In this document: one piece after another, positions 55,661-64,000 of the stretch
Layout of the letters: the number at the start of each line of letters is the position of its first letter
Position numbering within the stretch: position 1 is the first letter of the stretch
Assembly: GCF_000764305.2 (NCBI RefSeq)
Contig: NW_025934815.1
Coordinates: 186,001-250,000, forward strand
Source of the DNA: Hyalella azteca
Taxonomy: Eukaryota > Arthropoda > Malacostraca > Amphipoda > Hyalellidae
Reading direction: 5' to 3'
DNA length: 64,000 nt
Translations under genes and position numbers: made by a program
The notes under the pieces: model-generated
The model's input: the letters and a program-made list of their open reading frames with translations, nothing else
What the model was told of the DNA's origin: nothing
Databases searched by the model: none

Positions 55661-58600
55661 TAATTCCGATATAGGATATCGGAACACAAAATTTTTAGGC
55701 CTTATTGAAGGAGGACTGAAGCTCTGTGCGCTTGACTAAATAATGTCATTTTCAGCATGAACAGCATTATTTCAAGCCTTAAAATAAATATGCTTGTTAA
55801 ATTTTTAAATATTCCTACCTCGATTTATCAGTAATTGACTTTTCATCCATTTAATTTACAAATGAGAACAAATATGTTTGCGGAGGGATGTAGGTAAATT
55901 AATTTTTACTGGATTATTATCAGACCGATATAAATTATGCATATCTTTTTGGAACCGTATAGCATTACTGCAATTCACTGGCTTCGGATTGATTAATTTA
56001 AATAAAATTTATTTCAAAGCAAGTTTCCATTATAATTATTTAACAGCATTCCAAGAAGTTCTTTACATTAACATGTTTATACAATATGTATGTATTATTA
56101 TACAATATATACTTATACAATATGTATAACTGCTGTTCAAGTGGTATTTCACCAAATTTTAATTCACACTTTCTCTTGCTTTCGTTTCTTTTGATTGAAA
56201 TACAGAGCATAATTTCCATGTGCGTAATTTTACGATGAGTAAAGTTTGTTCATTGTAATTAATGATATAAAACACTATTTCTCAGTTTTTTAATGTTTTC
56301 CTTTTAATTTTGGTCATTACTTTTCACGAATGTATACATTTCCAACACACATTTGCAAAAGATGATTTGAGTTCATTGCGAACTTGCACCCTATGGTAAA
56401 ACATCCTCGACAAGAAAAACACCGAAGTTTCGTTGACATTCAGTTTGTAACAAGCTGGCAGAGTTGACTCGGATTGCCGCCCGCATCCAATCTGGCAGCG
56501 ATCGACAAACAATCTTTTGTGCAGCTCCGTATATTTGCTATCGAGTCACTGCGGGCCCAGGCTATGTTTAACCAAGGTATTGTATACATCGGGATCTGTA
56601 GTGGATTTAGGAGGTTGTGGTTTTGGTTGTTTTGGATAATAATATACATGAGAGGTTATTTTTTTCTCCTGGGTATTATTGATTAGAATTTATCATTACT
56701 TCATGCTTATCATTACTTTAGGGGAATTGCATCCGTGACAGGCGCTAATTTATTAAAGAATATTATTGGTCCCTTACAAAGTTGCGGTTGGAAGTTTTAA
56801 CTACTTTGGCAGTCTAATATTCCTTCACAAACAACTAGTTATCCTGACGTCTAACATTTTCATTATACTTTTAATTCAATAATAGATTTTTTATGATCAT
56901 AATTGAATGAAAAAGATCAGCTGTTTCATCATTTTATTTTTTCGTATCCATACATTCAAAAATTATGATCCGGAAAATTTCGCGTATTATATCAACTGAG
57001 GTATATATTTCCCGCCTAAAGCTTTACATACGCATTCTCCATGCTGATCAAAGTTTATTTCCAGCCTAAGCTGTTACCTCTGAATGATTTACAACTCGCG
57101 TTTGATAATATATTTGTTTCAATAATAAATTGTATACCTAACTCGATATCTGACAACCGCCTCCAGAACCATCTTTCGGCCGTCAACAAACCAAAACTTG
57201 TCCCTCTGTTAACAAGCCTGAGAGACAAAGACAGGCTCTCAACTACCGCAAAAGCCCAACAGAAAGTTAAGATTTATTCCCTTGAGAAGCTCATCAAGAA
57301 AGACTTGCGAAAGCTTCTATCAGAAATAGCACCTAACTTCGTTCTGATGTTTCTCTATTCCAGAGCAACTTGACGTAGTCGGGCGAGAAGAGGTCGAACT
57401 TTTCTCACTTCTGTGTGAAAAATTGCAGTTACGTGCATCGATTTATTTAGGTTTGAATCATTATAGTTAATAAATGATGTGTTAGAGTTTCTTTTTTAAG
57501 TTATATTGAAACAATTTCTTCCTACTCCACTGAAATTTGATTAAATGAATTGGCCAATTTTGTACTTAATATTTTAATTTAAGTGGAATTCAATTAAAAT
57601 AATTATCTACACCTAACATGTACCTTAATTAGGCACAAATTAAAAGTAAATAGTTGTCATAAAGTTCAGATTCTTTTATTATTTTATCGCAAGAGAATTG
57701 AATAAATGATATATTGGAAGAAGACAAGTAGGATTATTCAGAAGAATGTAGTCATTTTAATATTTACATCATTTTTCATTTGAAGAACCCTCTGATACTT
57801 AGTTCGACACTAAAATTATATTTAAGAAACTGCTTAACCTCGCAAATGACATTTTCGTTTAGTTAATGGAAGCTGGACGTATATTCCTGGGCCACGTGCG
57901 ATCTCAGAGAAGAATTCGAGTCATTCATCACCGTCAAAAGGGCTCTCAGGCTCAGCAATGTTTGCTCTGTTTGAGGATTTTTATAATACGTAGGATCACT
58001 CACTTGTGATGGATATCACGTGATTCTGCAAACGTGGGTCTTGAAAATATTGTATTTTATTCTACAAGCCAATAGAAGCTCTTTACTGAAGGCTTAAAGG
58101 GATGCCGACCAGAGCTTCACCGCAAGAAAACGTTCTGAAGAAGCCGGCGCTGGTGTTTGATTCTTTCCATGAAGAGATGGAACGAGATATCGGAAACGTG
58201 GAATTTCCCGGAGGAAGAAACTACTTTCACACGAGTGCACTTGTTCACTCACTTTTATGATACTTGTGCTGTTATTAAATACTCAGTTTCACACGTGTTC
58301 TTGTATGAAGTATTCAATTTCACGCACATGCTTGTATAAAATATTCAATTGCACTTGAGTGCTCATTCGAAATATAAAAGCACTTAAGATTAAATTTAAT
58401 ATTCGAAACCGAATTGAAAATTCTCGACGATTGGCCTTTCTGAAGGATCTTTAGGAATGTTGCAAGTATATTGAGGCGAAGGAAGTCTCATCATCAAGAT
58501 CAAATTAAATATCCTATTCAAGTGTCTTCGCTATAGGATCTTGAGGTCCTTCTTGCAGGCTCCGCAGCTGACGATGCAAATGAATATTTGCACGGGCAGA

Positions 58601-61600
58601 TTGCATGCCCCCAAATTGCTGTAGTTGCCAGAATTTCTCGTCAAGGATGGTGTATTTTATTGCTCAAGTTAGATGAGATTTTCATGCTGTTATTGCAGCA
58701 AAATTTCTCAAGACACCAATCAGAAATGTTAGGCAAGTTCATGAAGTCAGAGTTCATATTAAGCCTGAGCGTGGGACTGCGCGCGCGTCAAGCAGCGGAG
58801 AAGTTCATGAAACAACACCGAGGCCGTCGGTCGTACAGTTTGCACTTATAACAGCTGAAATGATCATTTAGATCAACTTTTCAACTTTTTTCAAATGGTG
58901 AAATGATCAACTTCTTAAATGATCACCATTTGAAATTATCATTATCCATGACCATTGAAATGATCATAGTTTTTGCATGTATAAAAATTATTAATTATTA
59001 ATGCATAGATAATAAGCGTCATTCATACATGCTATATAAGCATCCCTCCTGAAACATTTACTGTTTAGCAAGTATCAAAATATTTTTATATTGCTGTATC
59101 TTCAATTTTTAGTCAATTTTGGTCTGTGAAATGATCAATTCCATAATTCCTCAAAAAAGCTTCTCTTCATTACACAGAATTTACTAATTTGAATGAAGGC
59201 AAAGAGAATGGTATATAAATTGATGAGATAATTTGGAGTAATTTGAACGTAATTTAATTCGTTTGAACACCTATTTAATTATAATAATTTCTTTTCGATT
59301 AGCTTGACTAACTCGACGTACCTCCGTACAATTAAAGTCTTGGGTTGAGTCATGTGATTTAATGAATCTTGACACAATGAATGAAACATCGCTTTACTCT
59401 TTTCTAAGTGTTCCATGTAGTGACGGTAGACATTTCAAAGATTAGATATGCTATCAATTAATGTTTGGCCAAGAGCATACCAGGATTGAGTGTCAGAAAG
59501 AACATAATTGCTATCCATATCTAATTTCATCATACAGATTTTCTTTTAATCTTTAACATTATTCGCCTTTCTCTTAACTGTTTCCTTTTGGCTTTCGGGA
59601 AGAATGCTATTATGGTTCCTCAACTGGCTTTTGGTTTAGACTGAATAAAATAATTTTTTAACATTTCAAACCAAATACTTGGCCCGATAATTTACAGTAC
59701 GCGTAATGTTTGCATTCGATGTTTTAGGGGCAGAAAGCGTGCTGCCGCTCATAATATAATCTCATCTCTGACCAGTCGTCTGTAAGTGTATCAAGGAATC
59801 GTTTTTTATGGTTTAAAATACTTAAATCCTAATGATCTGAAAAATCGTGTTTCGACTTGTGTTTGAATAATCTGAAATTTGGGGGAAATCATTCCTTGAG
59901 AAGTAAGTGTGTAGTTTGAAGCCATAGGGGAGATTATTTACGTCAAAGATTTATTTAAAATTTAGCGAATTTTGTTAAAAGTATTTTTAATTTTTATTTA
60001 TTTTCTTGATTGATATGGATTTTTTGATAGATAGAAAGATTTTTGAATGGAATGAATTAATTATTGACAGTAGCCACCCAAAACCTTACAACCGGCAAGA
60101 ATATTTATCCCTGCTGTAAAGAAATAGCAAAGTTAGGAACTGCTTACGAGCTTTACATGTTACTGCGCCAAGTACTGCATTATTCCATGTGAGTTCCTAA
60201 TGAATGCATGCATGACTCTTAGTGCAAAGCCGTGTAAACTTTGTACATGAGAAATTCTGTGCAATAAACAACTATTCATATTTTTTATCATTTTTGCAAA
60301 TATCGTTGATTTTAACCCCTATAAATTAACCCCCATGAAAGTCCTATAAATTGCATAATATCAGCAAGTACTACAAATGCTCGAGTGCGTGCAGCTCTAA
60401 ACACAGTCTGCGTATTTATCTCCCAAAACCTTTGCCCAACTAAAATACATTTTTTTCGGCAACATGGCTCTGGGAAGGTCGATCCCCGTGGGGCATTTTG
60501 CACTCCGGACCAAAATTTGTCCCACAAAAACCCGGCAAAAAGGAGCGGAAGTTTGGCTAAGGGGTTTCAATGGGCTCATGAGAAGATGTCTTCGCCATTA
60601 TGGCCGATAAAACCGGGCCAGAGGCATAGCAGTGAAATGGAAATCTGATATTTGTTCTTGATGCTTAACTGTGGTCGAGGTCTGCTTGAAATATTCTTCT
60701 GTTTTTACTGTCACTGTTGTACTGTACTGTTTATACCTGTTTCTACTTATATTAGTTATACCTCAGTTTATACTGTTTCATCATTACAAAGTGAATAAAC
60801 AGTTTGCACTGAATTAATTCTTTTTCCTAATGCATGATTGTGAGCTTCCCTCAAACTTTGATAAAATGTTAGAAAAAAAGTTGATGAAGTAGATCGTAAA
60901 AAAATCGTAAATAAAATATCATAATATTTGTTCAACCGAGAAAAAGTTATTCATAAACTATTTATTATTCATAATTATATTTAGAAACATTTAATGTTTT
61001 TTGTATTATTTAGTTCACTTTATATATTTACACATAGAGAATACATTTATACTCATTTTTCTTCTGTTCTTATCTAGTTGATTTAACTCAAATAGCTGTG
61101 AATATCTCAATAAAGGAGCCGACGAAATTCCCTGGAAACAAAATAATTCTTTGCCACGGCAGGCAATTCATTATAAATATAATTTTAAAATGAACTTCTC
61201 CCTCTCAGGGGTGGAACGCAAATATTTATTTGACAACATTTTCATGGGGCATAAGTTGCACACGGATACCAGGCCTATTGTAAACGTTTCGCCTCCTCCT
61301 GACTTCACAGATAATATATTATTAATACGTCAGACACAGACCAAGTCTCCCAATATTCTCAAAGGCTCTGCAAATTACAATGAGCGTTGGAAACAGAGCA
61401 TTACAAGTGACCTCTGCAGTTGAAATGCTGCAAGGTGATTTACAATGAGTTTCCATGATATGTCTGATATACGGAGTTATAATGCTTTAGATGAAGCTTG
61501 CGAATAGTTTTAAAAAGTTATTTCAGAAAATTTTCTCATACGTTAATTCAACGAAAAAATATTAAGTGAAGAAATTTGATAGGAGCATAATGTTTTAGTT

Positions 61601-62793
61601 GAAGTGAAACTATATTGTATAATTATGACGCGGAACAATTAAATTAAAAATATATCATGTTTTGTTTAAAAAATTTTAATTTATATGTACACTATAACAG
61701 CCTGCGTTTACATCCGTCCTGGAGAGGCATGCCTTACGGAATTAATTTTTTATTTTCATATGCAATACAAATTTTGCTATACGATCAAAGATTTCAGTAT
61801 CAAAAAGTAATTTTAATAAAAACTCTTATTAACTTATCACCATGAAGAGGATATATATTTTACAGCACGGTTAATTGTTGAGAACGGTCTGATCTTATCA
61901 TTCTAGATTTCCTTTCCTGCCTATTTTTTCACTCGTGTTTTTGTACTTTCCTACAAACTAGGATGTCAGGATACGTTCCCACTAATCAGGATTTAAGGAA
62001 CAAGCACATTTAAGAAATTCCAGCCGCATTTCGGTCAACTAATTCGATACTTCCTGTGAAGAACTTTAAGTCCGGGGCAGCAATTACAAGGGAAACTTTG
62101 CTAGAGTGAACACGCCCAAGCCATTAATTGTTAGCCCATGAAATTGATTTAAGAGTCTGATTGTGCAGAGCAATGGACGTCATGGAGCTCACGGAGCTCA
62201 AAAGTCGCGCGTAACTCGGCTACGAAATGGACCATTAAAGTGGCGGGTGCGGAACGTGGCTACCAGACAGACAACGCCCGGAATTTTGATCAGAGCTACT
62301 CAACGAATGTTTTTATTAGATGATGAATAAAATGAATCTGAAAAAATTGTTTTTACTGTTTACCTTACATATGTTTTTTTGGCAACTTATTAGATGAAGA
62401 ATAAAATGAAACAGGAAGAAGAGCTTTTATTATTTGACTATACATATGGTTTTTGGCAACGAAATAATTGACAGACATAGGCAAATTTTTGGTAAATTTT
62501 AATCATTGGAATATAATCGACATTTCTGTGAATCGCATGTAGGAGCGATAAAGTCAATTTTAAACTGGATTCTATAGAAACTCATTGGTTTTAGTCGAAA
62601 ATTTCCAATGAGACCAGTACAAGTAGAAAAATATCCCTATTTCTATCAATTTACCTAATGAAACTTTTCGAATCGCTTCATTATTGTATTGTACATTTAC
62701 GTAATTTTCTCATATTGCTAGGTTCAGGAAAAATTTTTTCATGTTCACACTAACTCTCTTGTTAGTTTTAGATCTTGAAGGATGCACGTGTTT
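55661..62793. other. 7 kb with no recognisable gene; two small repeats
   Basis: Diverged 35-40-bp repetition of TTTCACACGTGTTCTTGTAT type at 58225-58365, and the duplication at 62313-62460 listed separately. Frames 57041-57373 (110 codons, basic, Leu/Lys-rich), 58588-58851, 60385-60648 and 61151-61423 have no recognisable domain. Confidence 0.35.
62313..62460. repeat. Tandem duplication, 2 x 74 bp
   Basis: TTATTAGATGATGAATAAAA (62313) and TTATTAGATGAAGAATAAAA (62387) each run 74 bp to GGTTTTTGGCAAC-type ends, with about 20% divergence. Confidence 0.9.
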
Positions 62794-62958
62794 TTAGCGC
62801 ATTTTCTCTGTTATGGAAAAAATGCACTATTGTGCTCGCCATGTCCGTCTGTCTGTCTGTCCGTCCGTCCGTCCGTCCGTCCGTGACCTCAACTTTTCGT
62901 CGACGAAAAATGCGCTCTCTGTCACTCACTGCAGTGAGTACTGAGTTATATTTTTTTT
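62794..62958 (-). mobile_element. GTCY-core element family B, copy 6 (reverse)
   Basis: Reverse copy with a regular core of GTCT then GTCC units (62844-62883), followed by GACCTCAACTTTTCGTCGAC, AATGCGCTCTCTGTCACTCA and the intact CTGCAGTGAGT half of the palindrome, ending TTATATTTTTTTTT. Confidence 0.9.
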
Positions 62959-63543
62959 TCTTTTCTCCGCCGGCATTGTGCTTAAATACTGTAATTCTTA
63001 CGGTGCTATTCATCTCGAGGCAGCCCTTATTAGTGAATCACGATACTGTAGCATTACAGGAAAGGGTGCTTTACTTCTATTAGGCTAATATTAAGACTTG
63101 AAAGAATTGGTATGATTAAAATCAAATTTATAGACCAAAGCTAATTCATTTAACATTTATTTTTATCGTTACTTTTAAATTTATTTACTCGTGGGCGTCT
63201 GGCGGAATCGTTTACAATTTGGCCTGCATTCTATCAGAGTACGATTAAAAAACCAGAAACATGAGGAAACGATATAAAAAATAAAAGCATGAAATTATTT
63301 TAATTTGTCCTGCTAAATGGGATTTTTATGGAATTATCTCTGCCTACGGGACTGTAATTGTTCATTTGTTAGAAAGAGCTTCTCAAGTTAGACGAAGCTA
63401 TGCAGGAGCATAGGTTCAGTCTTAAAACGCCTAGCAGCTTACGGACCAGGCAATAAGTCCAGCAGCTATCTCAATCAATCGTCAGCTATGGAAAGATCGG
63501 GTTCCAAAGGCCGGATCCCTTGTGAATCAAGTCACGAAAAATT
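62959..63543. other. Unassigned, perhaps SINE body near the right edge
   Basis: 63400-63540 is GC-richer. It includes GATCGGGTTCCAAAGG, a possible degenerate B box, and leads into the SINE-like 3' block at 63544. The assignment is weak. Confidence 0.35.
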
Positions 63544-63673
63544 CAAGAATCGGCAACAGGCCATGGGCCTATTTCTTCAGTGCCGACACTTCTATTATAT
63601 TCTATGAACAAGAATCGGCAACAGGCCATGGGCCTATTTCTTCAGTGCCGACACTTCTATTCTATTCTAAGTA
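63544..63673 (+). repeat. Tandem duplication (2 x 65 bp) of a SINE-like 3' end
   Basis: Two nearly identical copies begin CAAGAATCGGCAACAGGCCA at 63544 and 63609 and end in a (TTCTA)-like tail. The AAGAATCGGCRACAGGCC block also occurs at the 3' end of the SINE copies at 31109 and 34484, so these are probably 3' ends of a related SINE with a different tail. Confidence 0.7.
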
Positions 63674-63954
63674 AAATTTTTGGTTCCCAGCTTCTTGTGC
63701 AGAGACACATGTAAGTTGCCCGAGGACAAATTAGGAACTGAGGCATGCCAGAGGAGCTGTGGAGTTACAGGGCGGCAGTCTTAGGCTCATTTCAGCTTCC
63801 GCGCAGCTTACGGCCGAATATAAGCGAAAGATAAAATTTTCAATAATGATTTAACCACTAGCGTTGTCTGTCAATTTTTTCCATAGTGGTGTCAGACAAC
63901 ATTCCTTTCCATAGTGTGATGTTCCTTAGTAGTGTTCCATAGTGGTGTTCCTTT
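63674..63954. other. Unassigned; TCCATAGTGGTGT repeats
   Basis: TCCATAGTG followed by GTGT/ATGTTCC recurs four times at 63880-63955. The rest is unrecognised, though less AT-rich. Confidence 0.5.
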
Positions 63955-64000
63955 CTCTAGTTTCGAACCCGCAACTGACTGCTCCAATCTTGATCGTCCA
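63955..64000 (-). mobile_element. SINE head at window edge (tRNA-like B box)
   Basis: On the minus strand, AGATTGGAGCAGTCAGTTGC precedes GGGTTCGAAAC, a B-box-like motif. AAGATTGG at this distance before the B box also occurs in the SINE copies at 31109 and 35945. The A box would lie outside the window. Confidence 0.5.

Noticed and set aside
57041..57373. 110-codon basic frame as a host exon
   Set aside because: I could not match it to any family, and there is no supporting splice signal of note.

Overview
The window looks like AT-rich, gene-poor, repeat-dense nuclear DNA of an animal, most likely an arthropod. I infer this from the mix of elements rather than from any host gene. They are a GTCY-core DINE-1-like element, hAT, TTAA-target and TA-target MITEs, a Harbinger transposase relic, a CR1/Jockey-like LINE relic and tRNA-derived SINEs. 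There are no bacterial operons, no long open frames outside repeats, and no tRNA or rRNA gene that I can see. I could not identify any intact host protein-coding gene. The longest open frames (25.57-26.50 kb, 52.04-52.77 kb) are translations of minisatellites. The window may be intron or intergenic DNA.

Layout. 0-16 kb: unassigned DNA with five minisatellites, copies of a roughly 146-bp MITE ('family A': 1-111, 7241-7386, 9193-9341, 14278-14424, later 50117-50262) and three copies of a GTCY-core element ('family B': 7983, 10597, 12178; later 20826, 55511, 62794). 16.9-27.7 kb: a belt of unrelated tandem arrays (units of 36, 15, about 30, 22, about 73 and 16 bp), a MITE with perfect 27-bp inverted ends (24465-24756) and a fold-back element (27190-27605). 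29.9-45 kb is the densest transposon graveyard. It holds a decayed Harbinger transposase, a SINE, and a second SINE split by a 1265-bp TIR element that itself hosts a hAT MITE. Next come a larger hAT element carrying a TTAA-target insertion, a 1.57-kb unit with inverted ends, and a LINE whose RT part lies inverted next to its own type of ORF1/endonuclease part. 45-64 kb: mostly featureless, with nested TIR elements at 49 kb, minisatellites at 48.6 and 52.1 kb, and SINE pieces at the right edge.

Assembly warning. Complete Nextera mate-pair junction adapters (Tn5 mosaic ends back to back) lie at 19101-19138 and 54760-54797. A nearly complete mosaic end followed by an N lies at 17323-17357. Sequence continuity across these three points should not be trusted.

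The most informative structural result is target-site evidence read directly from the sequence: AACCCG (6 bp) around 34680-35944, TATAAATG (8 bp) around 35193-35678, CTACTACT (8 bp) around 36975-38308, and TTAA around 37699-38103 with the matching empty site in a sister copy. The 6-bp-TSD element sits exactly in the B box of a tRNA-derived SINE, which recalls small-RNA-gene-targeting Dada-type DNA transposons.
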